From JAYFQF01 sp034927285 (GTDB lineage Bacteria; Bacillota; Peptococcia; DRI-13; UBA5745), in the NCBI GenBank assembly GCA_034927285.1, contig JAYFQF010000010.1, positions 1-64,000 of the forward strand: 64,000 nt of DNA. The letters run 5' to 3'. The position numbers were made by a program, and so were the translations under genes. The notes beneath the pieces are model-generated. The model did no database searches. It saw only the letters and a list, made by a program, of their open reading frames with translations, and was not told where the DNA came from. Below are positions 43,782 through 52,163 of this stretch, piece by piece (the first letter of the stretch is position 1; every line of letters begins with the position of its first letter).

Positions 43782-45461
43782 ATGAAAAGGACAGGCAGAA
43801 GAAAAAGGATATCTCCTGTAAACCGGACACACCGGATCAGGCGAAACCGCCCGGCAAAGGAGGCTCGCCCGGCAAAGGAGGCTCGCCCGGCAAGGGGGGA
43901 TCGCCCGGCAAAGGCAGCCTGCCGGCCCGGCAAGGCTTTCCCCCCAAACTGCCCCGCCGGCGAAAATCCCGGGGAGGAGTGCCCCAGCACTTTTTCCTTC
44001 TGGCCCCCGGTGGAACTGGACCAGCTCCTGGCCTTCCGGGACCGGCGGCAAGCCCTGCAGCGGAAGCTTCTGGCGGACTTTGGTTATCCCTTGATCGCCT
44101 TTACCATGAACATCCCGGGCCCGGTAAAGAACTCGCCCCTGATCGAGCTGGCTTTTTCCCAGGGAATGGTCCGGCTGACGGAAGAGCTGGGCCGGCCGTT
44201 AGCCTGCCGCCGCCTGCGGGAAGCGGCGGGCTGCGCCGCCTTCCTGGTTTATGACCGGCCGGCGGCAGAATTGAAAGCCCTTTGCCTCAGGCTGGAGGAT
44301 GAGATTCCGGCCGGACGGCTTTGGGATATGGACGTATTGGACAGCCAGGGTGAAAAGCTGAACCGCCCCCAGCCCCGCCGCTGTCTGCTCTGTGGTGAGC
44401 CGGCCTTCGTCTGTTCCCGGAGCCGCCGTCATCCCTTGCCGCAGCTTCAGGAGCGGACCCAAAGCCTGCTGACGGACCTGGCGGCATCGGTTTTATCCGC
44501 CGCCGCTGTAAACGCCTTGCTCTGGGAGGCCCGTCTGACGCCTAAGCCGGGCCTTGTTGACCGGCGGAATAACGGCGCTCACCGGGATATGAACCTGGCC
44601 CTGTTTGAAGTCAGCGCCCGGTCTTTGCATGATTATTTTGCCCTGGCCTGCCGTCTGGGAGCAGCCCGTCGGGACTGTCTGCCCCAGTTGCGGCGGGCGG
44701 GCCTTGAGGCGGAAAAACGCATGCTGGAAGCTACCGGCGGGGTAAATACCCACAAGGGCGCCATCTATTCCTTCGGCATATTCTTGGCCGCCCTGGGCAG
44801 CCGGCTGCTGCGGGGGAGCCAGGTCTTCGGCCTGGCGGCCCGGCTGGCGGCGGAACAGGCAAGAACGGCGGAGGATGAGGAATCGCCGCCAGCCGAAGCC
44901 GCCTCAGGAATAACCGCGGCAAAGCCAGCGGCGGAATCACCGGAGGCCGAAACTGCCCCGGTCATAACCGCGGCAAAGCCGGCGGCGGAATCGCCGGCAG
45001 CCGAAGCCGCACTGGTACCCGGCCCGGCCTCCGCCGGAGGAAAGGCCCCTTCCCCTGCCAGTCACGGCCGCCAGGTTTATCTGCGCTACGGCCTGGGCGG
45101 CGCGCGGCAAGAGGCCATGGCCGGCTTCCCTTTGGCCCGCAGGGCCTGGAAGTTTCTCCGGAAAGCCGGCCCCCGGGACTGCGGGACGACGCTTCCGAAG
45201 GATAGTGCCGGTTTGAGGGCTTTTTTAGAAATCCTTGCGGTCTGCAATGATACCAACCTGCTTTACCGGGGAGGCGAAGCAGGTCTGGCCTTTGCCCGGG
45301 AAGAAGCCAGGCGGCTCCTGAGGGTTCCGTCCCGCCGGCGGCTTGCCCTGCTGGAAGCCCTGGACAAGGAGTTTATCCGGCGGAATTTAAGCCCCGGCGG
45401 CTGCGCCGACATTCTGGGCCTGGGTTGTTTTTTGTTTCTGACGGAAAGGATCTGGAATTGA
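43782..45461 (+). CDS. citXG: CitX-CitG fusion: lyase holo-ACP synthase and triphosphoribosyl-dephospho-CoA synthase
   Basis: 559 residues from ATG 43782 (AAAGAGGAT upstream). Residues about 1-70 are a basic repeat-rich extension. CitX follows (SFWPPVELDQLLAFRDRRQ, MNIPGPVKNSP, RLWDMDVLDSQGEKL, RRCLLCGEPAFVC), then CitG (LLWEARLTPKPGLVDRRNNG, ATGGVNTHKGAIYSFG). CitG makes the prosthetic group from ATP and dephospho-CoA; CitX transfers it to CitD. An insert of about 60 residues with two 18-residue repeats interrupts the CitG half. Such CitXG fusions are known in other bacteria; the insert and the long N-terminus are not typical. Confidence 0.9.
   Translation: MKRTGRRKRISPVNRTHRIRRNRPAKEARPAKEARPARGDRPAKAACRPGKAFPPNCPAGENPGEECPSTFSFWPPVELDQLLAFRDRRQALQRKLLADFGYPLIAFTMNIPGPVKNSPLIELAFSQGMVRLTEELGRPLACRRLREAAGCAAFLVYDRPAAELKALCLRLEDEIPAGRLWDMDVLDSQGEKLNRPQPRRCLLCGEPAFVCSRSRRHPLPQLQERTQSLLTDLAASVLSAAAVNALLWEARLTPKPGLVDRRNNGAHRDMNLALFEVSARSLHDYFALACRLGAARRDCLPQLRRAGLEAEKRMLEATGGVNTHKGAIYSFGIFLAALGSRLLRGSQVFGLAARLAAEQARTAEDEESPPAEAASGITAAKPAAESPEAETAPVITAAKPAAESPAAEAALVPGPASAGGKAPSPASHGRQVYLRYGLGGARQEAMAGFPLARRAWKFLRKAGPRDCGTTLPKDSAGLRAFLEILAVCNDTNLLYRGGEAGLAFAREEARRLLRVPSRRRLALLEALDKEFIRRNLSPGGCADILGLGCFLFLTERIWN
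43850..43925 (+). repeat. 18-base tandem repeats at the citXG N-terminus
   Basis: About four copies of CCCGGCAAAGGAGGCTCG, variably degenerate, encode RPAKEA-type hexapeptides. Each unit contains AAAGGAGG, a ribosome-binding-site-like word. Confidence 0.8.
44910..45017 (+). repeat. 54-base tandem repeats inside citXG
   Basis: Two full in-frame copies (44910-44963 and 44964-45017) encode ITAAKPAAESPEAETAPV and ITAAKPAAESPAAEAALV, with a partial third copy before them. Confidence 0.85.
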
Positions 45462-45470
45462 TTCCATAAA

Positions 45471-45515
45471 AAAACGCTTTATCGGAAAGCCTTTCCGGTA
45501 AAGCGTTTTCCCTTG
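45471..45515. terminator. Bidirectional terminator between citXG and the amidohydrolase gene
   Basis: AAAACGCTTTA pairs with TAAAGCGTTTT, with an inner CGGAAAG/CTTTCCG pair; A-runs and T-runs flank both sides. It lies between two convergent genes. Confidence 0.85.
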
Positions 45516-45577
45516 TCTTCCGATGTCGGACCGGCAGCGTGGCGGCCGCCGGTCCCGGCTCTCCCTGCCTCAAGGAA

Positions 45578-46933
45578 TTAAACAGGCTGCCGGCCTTTCC
45601 CCTCCGGATCTTCGGGCAGCTTCAGTCCGTACAGGGCGATGGCGTTTTCCCGCAGAATACCGGCGGCGATCTCCTTGCACAGTTCCAGGTCGTAATGGCC
45701 GGAAGCGGCTTTCTCCGCCAATACTTCCGTCAGAATCTGCCGCATCATCCGGCAATGGGCGTAAGCCTCCTCCACATAGAAGCAGTCCCCGCCCCAGGTG
45801 ATCTTGCTGTAAGGCACCGCGTCCAGGCTCTCCGAAAGATAGTTTTTCGTCAATGTCTCACAGATGACGGAAAGCCAGTTCAAGCTCAGATAAGCGTTAG
45901 GAATACTCTTGGCCATGGCGGAGGCCTGCCAGACCCAGGGGTAGCCGGAATGGAACAGGTCAAACCGGGTGTCCGGGTTGGCGTTGATCAGCTCCACCAG
46001 TTCATGGGGACCGTTCCCTTTTGTATAAAGAGAGCCAAAGCAGCGCATACCGGTATGAATCTCGTAGACAATATCATGTTCCCCCGCCTTTTTTGCCAGC
46101 AGGTAAACGATATAGTCCTGGAAGCTCCGGGCGTCCGCCGCCGACGCATCCTTGCCTGCCGCCCAGGCCCGGGCGGCTTTTTCCCGTCCCTGAGGCAGAA
46201 AGTTCAGATCCCGGTAATAGCCCAGGGTGGATTTGATCCCATAGAAGCCCCGGGATTTTAAGGTGCTCATCAGTTCCGCCAGAAAGGCCTCATACTCTTC
46301 AAAGGTCTCGATTTTTATGCCGAACTTCTCAAAGACGGCGGTCCGGGCCCCCGCAAGATAGCCGAAGGACAAGAAGTCGGTGCGGAAAACCGGCTTGAAC
46401 CGGTGATAGCCGGCCTTTTCCGGAGCAAAGGTTTTTCCGCCGCCCTGGCAGTCTCCACCCTTATTTTTTTCCAACAGCCACAGCTCGAAGTTGGTGGTCT
46501 GGCCTTTATCCAACAGGGAAACCTGGATGTTGGCCCGATCGCCCAGAACATAGTCGTACCACTCTTCTCCCTTGGCGGCGCTTTCCTGGGTGTACCGGGA
46601 TAAAACGGCGTAATCAAGGGTAAGAATGTCATCCTCCACTTGGTAAAGCTCCCGGAAGATCAGCTTCAGCACTTTGTAATATGTAGTATTCCGGGTCTTC
46701 CTTAGTCCGGCTCTGACTGCCCGCCACTTTTCCTCCGGGGAACCGGCTTTCGCCCAGTCCCCGCTGCCAAAGCCGGCGGACCTCAGGTCGTCCGTTATAT
46801 ACATGCCTTGAATCATTGACAAAATATTCCGTTTGTCCGTCTTCAGACAATGCGGGAAGCAAAAATGCTCGTGGGTATCCACCACCGGGATCCGCCCGAT
46901 AAATTCCGCCAGTTCTTCATCATACCGCCCCAT
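45578..46933 (-). CDS. Amidohydrolase-superfamily metal-dependent hydrolase
   Basis: 451 residues. IPVVDTHEHFCFPHC near the N-terminus supplies the HxH metal motif, EIHTGMRCFG a further His, and ITWGGDCFYVEEAYAH the C-terminal Asp of the TIM-barrel amidohydrolase_2 group, which includes decarboxylases and uronate isomerase relatives. The substrate is unknown. AAAGGAAAGG lies upstream of the ATG. It is transcribed towards citXG and separated from it by a terminator, so it is probably independent of the lyase cluster. Confidence 0.8.
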   Translation of the reverse strand: MGRYDEELAEFIGRIPVVDTHEHFCFPHCLKTDKRNILSMIQGMYITDDLRSAGFGSGDWAKAGSPEEKWRAVRAGLRKTRNTTYYKVLKLIFRELYQVEDDILTLDYAVLSRYTQESAAKGEEWYDYVLGDRANIQVSLLDKGQTTNFELWLLEKNKGGDCQGGGKTFAPEKAGYHRFKPVFRTDFLSFGYLAGARTAVFEKFGIKIETFEEYEAFLAELMSTLKSRGFYGIKSTLGYYRDLNFLPQGREKAARAWAAGKDASAADARSFQDYIVYLLAKKAGEHDIVYEIHTGMRCFGSLYTKGNGPHELVELINANPDTRFDLFHSGYPWVWQASAMAKSIPNAYLSLNWLSVICETLTKNYLSESLDAVPYSKITWGGDCFYVEEAYAHCRMMRQILTEVLAEKAASGHYDLELCKEIAAGILRENAIALYGLKLPEDPEGKGRQPV

Positions 46934-47335
46934 AGGTCACGTCCTTTCCTTTGCCGATATCAACTGTTTTTCAAATATTCTCTTATCTTTGCGGCATTAT
47001 AGCATCGGTGTGTCCTTTTGTAAATATTTTTTGACTTTGGAACAATTTAAGTTGAAATCGTTGTATAAAATTTTGAGGGATCAAAAATCCCGCTTGCCAA
47101 AATTCAGGAGATTTACCCTTAATCCTTCTTTGGATCCAGGAAATTCTCCGGATCTTTTTCCTGCTTTAACCAGTTTTCTTCAAAAAATATTCTGAATTAT
47201 ACAAAAAGGTTCCCGGCAGATGGGGGCGAAAAGGCGGCGCTTTCCTGTTATATTGTGAGCAAAGGAAAGAACAGCGAAGTTACAATTTAACGAAGTCACC
47301 ATTTGAACCATCATTTTAAGAAAGGAGGAAATTCT
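46934..47335. other. Promoter-bearing intergenic region
   Basis: About 400 AT-rich bases between divergent genes (amidohydrolase and the small membrane peptide). Presumably holds both promoters; no convincing -35/-10 pair or operator stood out. Confidence 0.35.
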
Positions 47336-47446
47336 ATGTCCGCTTGGCTGTCGGCTTGGCCCCTCACCACCTTTATTCTGATTTACGCCCTGGCCGCGGT
47401 TGAAGTCCTGGTGGCCTACCTCATGGAGAAGAAAGGGAAGCTCTAA
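47336..47446 (+). CDS. Symporter small accessory membrane peptide (36 aa), first copy
   Basis: ATG 47336 is preceded by AAAGGAGG. The peptide starts MSAWLSAWPLTTF, spans the membrane once (ILIYALAAVEVLVAYLM) and ends EKKGKL. Such tiny one-helix proteins are found directly before sodium:solute symporter genes in Firmicutes and are thought to assist the transporter. It lies 69 bases before a truncated symporter gene. Confidence 0.7.
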   Translation: MSAWLSAWPLTTFILIYALAAVEVLVAYLMEKKGKL

Positions 47447-47515
47447 ACCGAACCCGCGAGAATGACTTTTGCATTCTCCCAAAAGCCAAAATTTTATATA
47501 GGGGGGTACGTAATC

Positions 47516-48115
47516 ATGATACTTAATTGGGTTCTGATCATCGGCACGACCCTGGCCACCGTCGGTTTTGCCGTTTTTTTGTCCAGGAGAAGCACGGCCG
47601 GCAGTCAGGGCGGAGTCACCACCGACAAAGATTTCTTGCTGGCCGGCAAAACCCTCAGCGCCTTTACCGCCGCCGGTACTCTCTGCGCCACCTACTGGAG
47701 CGGTCACGCCTTCGTCGGCTCCGTGGGCACCGCTTACGCCTACGGCTACACCCAGATCATGGCCGGAGCTTCCTATGTCCCTCCCCTGGTTTTTGCCTGT
47801 ATCTTCCTGGCCAAATTCTTAAAACGCAAAGCGGACAAAATGGGCTCCTTAAGCATTGCCGAGTACGCTTCGCAAATTCATGGCAGCGCCACCGTCCACA
47901 CCATGTGTGCCTTGACCAACGCCTGTCTGATGTTCGTTATGCTCATCACCCAGTTTAAAGCCCTGGGAACCCTGCTGAGCCCCATCCTGGGCATCGGCGG
48001 AGATTCCCCGATAGTCCGGATGCTGCTGAAAAACATAGCGGCCGTAGATGGTCTCGCGTCCCCGGGCCCCGGTGCGCATTCTGTTTACGCATATCCCTTT
48101 GCCAATCGCACTTAA
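47516..48115 (+). pseudogene. Truncated sodium:solute symporter (SSS family), first copy
   Basis: The first 160 or so residues are a normal SSS N-terminus: start MILNWVLIIGTTLATVG, then DFLLAGKTLSAFTAAGTLCA, ATYWSGHAFVGSVGTAYAYG and ADKMGSLSIAEYASQI. After about 48000 homology stops; the frame then reads antisense through an arginine deiminase fragment and ends at 48115. Full members have 450-500 residues. GGGGGG precedes ATG 47516. The product would lack most of the transport path and is unlikely to work. Confidence 0.8.
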
Positions 48116-48305
48116 GGGGTCCCGGGTAAAGTACAGGTTGGGCATTGGCTCAAGGGCAAATTGGCGCCGGCCGGCCCTGAGCTCAAAAAGATGATTCCTG
48201 GGGTTTTGCTCCAGCTCCTGAACGCCGACTCCTGACATCGTCTTTAAAATCAGTTCTTTTTCATCCCGTATCCCACTAAAAAATTCCTTCAACTGTTTTT
48301 TATAA
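48005..48305 (-). pseudogene. Arginine deiminase internal fragment
   Basis: About 100 codons on the minus strand match the middle of arginine deiminase: KQLKEFFSGIRDEKELILKT (helical part), FALEPMPNLYFTRDPLSAIG (substrate-binding and catalytic-Asp region) and NRMRTGARGRETIYGRYVF, ending at HPDYRG. Neither the N-terminus nor the His/Cys catalytic C-terminus is present. Both ends join truncated symporter sequences, so this is a stranded gene fragment, not a gene. Confidence 0.8.
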
Positions 48306-48725
48306 TGCCTTGACCGTCATCAATAAAACGTTCAGAACGGCGATCACAGCATGGACTCCTGCGCTGTTATGGATTTGCCCCGCATACTCCGGAATGGACA
48401 GCGAGCCCATCTTATAGGCTTTTTTCTTCAGATAATTCGCCAGGAAAATAACGGCAAACACTAAAGGAGGGACATATGCGGCGCCGGCCACCAGGCTGTT
48501 ATATCCGAACTCCCAAGCCACGCCCACAGAACCAATAAATGCGTACCCGCTCCAATAGGTAGCCACCAGGGTACAGGCAGCGGCAAATGAACCAAGGTCA
48601 CGTCCCGCCACCAGGAAGTCTTCATCGGAAGTAATCCCGCTTCCCTGTTTGCCTCTGGCCGCGTACATCGCGATCACTACGCTGATTACGGTAACTACAA
48701 TAACGATTCCCCAGGATAAACTCAT
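48300..48725 (-). pseudogene. Truncated sodium:solute symporter (SSS family), second copy
   Basis: 141 residues: start MSLSWGIVIVVTVISVV, then DFLVAGRDLGSFAAACTLVA, TYWSGYAFIGSVGVAWEFG and YKMGSLSIPEYAGQI. It is clearly paralogous to the first copy but diverged. It stops after VKAL at a TAA that sits at the junction with the arginine deiminase fragment, at nearly the same homologous position as the break in copy one. AAGGGGAAA precedes the ATG. Confidence 0.8.
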
Positions 48726-48754
48726 GTGAATTTCCCCTTCCGCTTATTTCTCCT

Positions 48755-48853
48755 TTACGTTCGCTTCTTCTTCCCATAGACAAAATAGCCAATAAAACAC
48801 AGGATAAAGCTGATTCCAAACAAAACGATCATTGCGGTTACCGGCCATGGCAT
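48755..48853 (-). CDS. Symporter small accessory membrane peptide (32 aa), second copy
   Basis: Starts MPWPVTAMIVLFG, one membrane helix (SFILCFIGYFVYG), ends KKKRT. AAAGGAGGG lies about 9 bases before the ATG at 48853. It sits 29 bases before the second truncated symporter, the same arrangement as the first copy, although the two peptides share little sequence. Confidence 0.65.
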   Translation of the reverse strand: MPWPVTAMIVLFGISFILCFIGYFVYGKKKRT

Positions 48854-49169
48854 ACATTCCACCCTCCTTTCCGTACGAAATCTGATTTTCTCAAATCATC
48901 ATAATTTTCTCGGTTTTCATGCTTCTATATTACCGTATTCAAAAAAGTTTATCCGGTCTTTGGAAACCAAAGCCGTTGTATTTAACAGTATTTTTCTTTC
49001 GCCTTCCCCTTGTTTTTTTCCTTATTTTGATTTCGCTGTGCCCGGTTTTTTCTTTTTGTCTTTAAACTAAATCCAAGTATCCCGGTTTTTTTTATCCGTT
49101 TTGCTCTCCTGTTTTTACAAAAATTTTGGGCGTTCTTGGGAGGTACGCCTTTCCGCCGGCATCCGCGAC
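48854..49169. other. Intergenic region upstream of the second symporter unit
   Basis: About 315 bases, AT-rich with many T-tracts; presumably holds the promoter of the small peptide and symporter on the minus strand. No gene seen. Confidence 0.35.
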
Positions 49170-49217
49170 AAAAACAAAAAGGCCGCCTTAGCTGTCTTTG
49201 AACAGCCCCGGCGGCCT
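49170..49217 (-). terminator. Terminator of the AraC gene pair
   Basis: Minus strand: AGGCCGCC and GGCGGCCT with inner GCTGT/ACAGC, followed by TTTTTGTTTTTG. It lies about 30 bases past the stop at 49248. Confidence 0.92.
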
Positions 49218-49247
49218 ATTACAACCTGTCTGCGGCAGGGGGAAGAA

Positions 49248-50501
49248 TCAAAATTTCTCCTGCAGGGTTACATTTTTTCGGAAGTCATTCGGTGTCATCA
49301 CCATTATTTTCAGGAAGTTACGGGTAAATGTTTTATTGGAGTTATATCCCACCTCTTCTCCGATCTCCAAAACGCTTTTCGTCGAATCCAATAATAAAAC
49401 ACACGCTTTGGTTATGCGGATATAGTTCAGAAAGTCTTCAAAATTTCTTTCCACCTGATATAACAAAACTTTCTGAAGCTCCCTGACGCCTGTCCCGAAA
49501 TGATTCGCAACGCTTTTTGCCGTAAGCGGCTCCGGGTAGTTCCGATAGATGTATTCCACTATGGTATATACCTTCTGGCTTTCCTTCACTTTGCAGATCT
49601 CGCCGATCCGTTGATAGGTCTTGCGGTATTCATTTAACTTCATTCCCATGCGGGCTGAAAACACCTTCGAGATATGGGCGGCATCCACATACCCCATGAT
49701 CTCAGCCAATTCATTTAAGGTCAAATCCGTATACAGCAGAAAATTGATGGTTTTCCCCAGGCGCATTTCATTGAGCAGATCAAAAAAAGACAGGCCAGTA
49801 ACTTGCGTGATATATTGCCGGATCACGCTTTCACTCAGGTAAAAAACCTTCGACAGCATCTTCAGGGTCAGTTTCTCACCGAGATGGCTATACATATATT
49901 GAAAAATTTCACTTCGATCCAAGGCGGCTTCCGCTTTTCCGGGAATAGCCCCGCTTTTTGAGCATGTCCGCATATACAGAACAATTAATTCGATGAGCTT
50001 TGCGGTAATATAAATACTTGCCATGCTGTTTTTGTTTGGTTCCGGCAGGGCTGCCTCAATCCCCACTTCATCCCGAAGACAAAGCAGCACCTCATGTACT
50101 TTTTTCTGCTGAATTTTATCACAGTACACAACAGGATGTTTTCGCATTTCCTGAATAACATCCACCGGCTGGTTGTCAATATTAAAAAAGGTTTTCAGGA
50201 TATGATTGATCGTATCAAAGCGATAGATCAGCAAATAATATTGTAAAGAATTCTCTACTTTAATGACCTCGCTGATTTCCCAGGGCAAAATAGAAACGAT
50301 GGATCCCGGCTTCAGGCTATAGTCTTTATTTTGAATGCGGATAATTCCCTCTCCCCCGTTGATCAGCAAAAAGCGCGCGCTTTGATGAATCAACGGAGCA
50401 GTCGGAGCATTAATTACTTCAACGTTTAAACCGCAAAGCATGCTTTGATCCAAACTGGAAGTATTGACGGTCTGCATCTGGATCACTTCGGTCACTTTCA
50501 T
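49248..50501 (-). CDS. AraC-family regulator with two helix-turn-helix domains, second of a pair
   Basis: 417 residues. Residues about 1-150 form a cupin-like sensor part (RFLLINGGEGIIRIQNKDYS, SIVSILPWEISE). Two AraC DNA-binding domains follow: about 190-290 (LTLKMLSKVFYLSESVIRQY, MRLGKTINFLLYTDLTLNEL) and about 310-410 (YPEPLTAKSVANHFGTGVRE, NKTFTRNFLKIMVMTPNDFR). AraC proteins normally have one such domain. GGGAGGGGGG lies just upstream of the ATG. It is paralogous to the gene 60 bases upstream and is followed by the damaged symporter locus. Confidence 0.85.
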   Translation of the reverse strand: MKVTEVIQMQTVNTSSLDQSMLCGLNVEVINAPTAPLIHQSARFLLINGGEGIIRIQNKDYSLKPGSIVSILPWEISEVIKVENSLQYYLLIYRFDTINHILKTFFNIDNQPVDVIQEMRKHPVVYCDKIQQKKVHEVLLCLRDEVGIEAALPEPNKNSMASIYITAKLIELIVLYMRTCSKSGAIPGKAEAALDRSEIFQYMYSHLGEKLTLKMLSKVFYLSESVIRQYITQVTGLSFFDLLNEMRLGKTINFLLYTDLTLNELAEIMGYVDAAHISKVFSARMGMKLNEYRKTYQRIGEICKVKESQKVYTIVEYIYRNYPEPLTAKSVANHFGTGVRELQKVLLYQVERNFEDFLNYIRITKACVLLLDSTKSVLEIGEEVGYNSNKTFTRNFLKIMVMTPNDFRKNVTLQEKF

Positions 50502-50562
50502 TTCCCCCCTCCCGCTATTTATCCCCCTGTTTTATTTCCCGTTACTTACAAAGCCAATACGG

Positions 50563-51834
50563 CTATCTGAATTCAGCCCGATCGTTCAACTCATCCGGGG
50601 CTAAACGGTTCGCTTTGCGGAAGGATCTGGGGCTGGTTCCCATGATCCGTAAAAATTGCCGATTAAAGGCCTTAATCGTGTGATAGCCTACAGTCAACGC
50701 GATCTTGTTTACGCTCTCCTCAGTGGCTAAAAGCAGCGCGCAGGCCTTTTTTACCCGAAGGCTGTTTAAAAAGGCGGCGAAATTCGTTTCCACATGGTAC
50801 ATGAGGATCTGATTCATTTCATTTACCGTTACGCCAAATTTGCCGGCCACGCTTCTGGCGTTTATCGGCTTGTTGTAATTTTGATAAATCTCGTTTACCA
50901 ATTCCGCACCTATCCGGCTGTTGCGAACTTTACAGATTTCATTGACCAGACCGTATGTTTTCCGATATTGGTTCACCTTATCTCCCATTCGGGCGGCAAA
51001 AACCTTGGAAAGGTGGGAGGAATCCACAAAGCCCAGAACCTCCGCGATTTGCTCCAGAGTAAGATCGGTATACAGCAAGTAGTTAATGGTAGTGACCACC
51101 CGCATTTCATTCAGCAAATCGCTGAGAGAAAGACCTACTGTCCGGCGAATATAATTACTGATGGCCGTCTCCGTACTGCCAAATAAAGAAGACAGCTTTT
51201 TCAGCGTGATTTTTTCACTTAAATGAGTAGCGATATATTGAAAAATTTCTGCTTCTGAGTGGCTTTCTTTCTCTGCAAGCGTGATCCGGTCGTTCCACAG
51301 CGACTGGACAAACGTCACCTGGAGCTCTATCATCCTGGCCGCCACGCCGACGGCGCTCAACGGCCTGCTTTGCGTATTGACCAAAGTAGAATCAAGGCCG
51401 ATCTCTTCCTCAATATCACGAAAAATCCTCTTAATCGTATCGATGGCTTTGCCTGTGCAATGAACTACCGGATGATCGCTCAGGACATGGTACATGTCCA
51501 CAGGCTCATTTCTGATATTCATCTCCAGTTTTAAAATATCATTGATCGTACGGAAGCAATATCGGATCACCTGATATTGCAGCGTGCTTCGAACATCGAA
51601 AATCTCTACTATATCCCATGGCAGTATAGAAACCAGAGCGTCCGGCCGCAGCTCGAATTCTTTCCCCCTTATGCGAATCAGGCCCTGGCCTTTCGTAATC
51701 AGCAGAAATCGCGCCCCCTGATAAAGAACCGGCTCTGTAGCGGTCGCTACGGACTCCCGGTCAAAGGCGAAAAGCTGCGCCTGATCTTGTTTGGAACAAG
51801 CGGATGATTGCATTTTAATTATGCTCTTGTCCAA
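50563..51834 (-). CDS. AraC-family regulator with two helix-turn-helix domains, first of a pair
   Basis: 423 residues from TTG 51834, which has AAGGAGG at 6 bases. Same plan as its neighbour: cupin-like N-terminus (RFLLITKGQGLIRIRGKEFE, LVSILPWDIVE), first AraC domain with MRVVTTINYLLYTDLTLEQI and HLSKVFAARMGDKVNQYRK, second with NARSVAGKFGVTVNEMNQIL and HTIKAFNRQFLRIMGTSPRS. The likely ligand is a small molecule, probably the substrate of the nearby symporters; that is inference from position. Confidence 0.85.
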   Translation of the reverse strand: MDKSIIKMQSSACSKQDQAQLFAFDRESVATATEPVLYQGARFLLITKGQGLIRIRGKEFELRPDALVSILPWDIVEIFDVRSTLQYQVIRYCFRTINDILKLEMNIRNEPVDMYHVLSDHPVVHCTGKAIDTIKRIFRDIEEEIGLDSTLVNTQSRPLSAVGVAARMIELQVTFVQSLWNDRITLAEKESHSEAEIFQYIATHLSEKITLKKLSSLFGSTETAISNYIRRTVGLSLSDLLNEMRVVTTINYLLYTDLTLEQIAEVLGFVDSSHLSKVFAARMGDKVNQYRKTYGLVNEICKVRNSRIGAELVNEIYQNYNKPINARSVAGKFGVTVNEMNQILMYHVETNFAAFLNSLRVKKACALLLATEESVNKIALTVGYHTIKAFNRQFLRIMGTSPRSFRKANRLAPDELNDRAEFR

Positions 51835-52037
51835 TCGCTGCCTCCTTCTTAACGACCCATGATCTGCAAAACCCGGCCGTTTTCCAAACTTTTCTTTCTC
51901 TTTACCCCTCTGGATATTCCTGAAAATTCAAGTTATTTCTTCATAGTATATCTTAAATTTCTCCGTTTTTCTATACCCGTCTGCCCCGGCAAAAATAAGT
52001 AAATCTATCCAACGGGCCGGAAAACCCGGGCCGCAAA

Positions 52038-52080
52038 AAAACAGCGGTCACGGATGGTTCATCCGAAGCCGCTGTTTTCC
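52038..52080 (-). terminator. Terminator of bceAB
   Basis: Minus strand: AAAACAGCGG and CCGCTGTTTT with inner CGGAT/ATCCG, then a run of seven T residues. It lies about 85 bases beyond the permease stop. Confidence 0.92.
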
Positions 52081-52163
52081 TAATTCCTTATCTTACAAGG
52101 ATATGCCTGATTCACTTCCCTTGCCCACCCATTTATCCAGATTCTTTCCCCGGCGGGCCTTCC

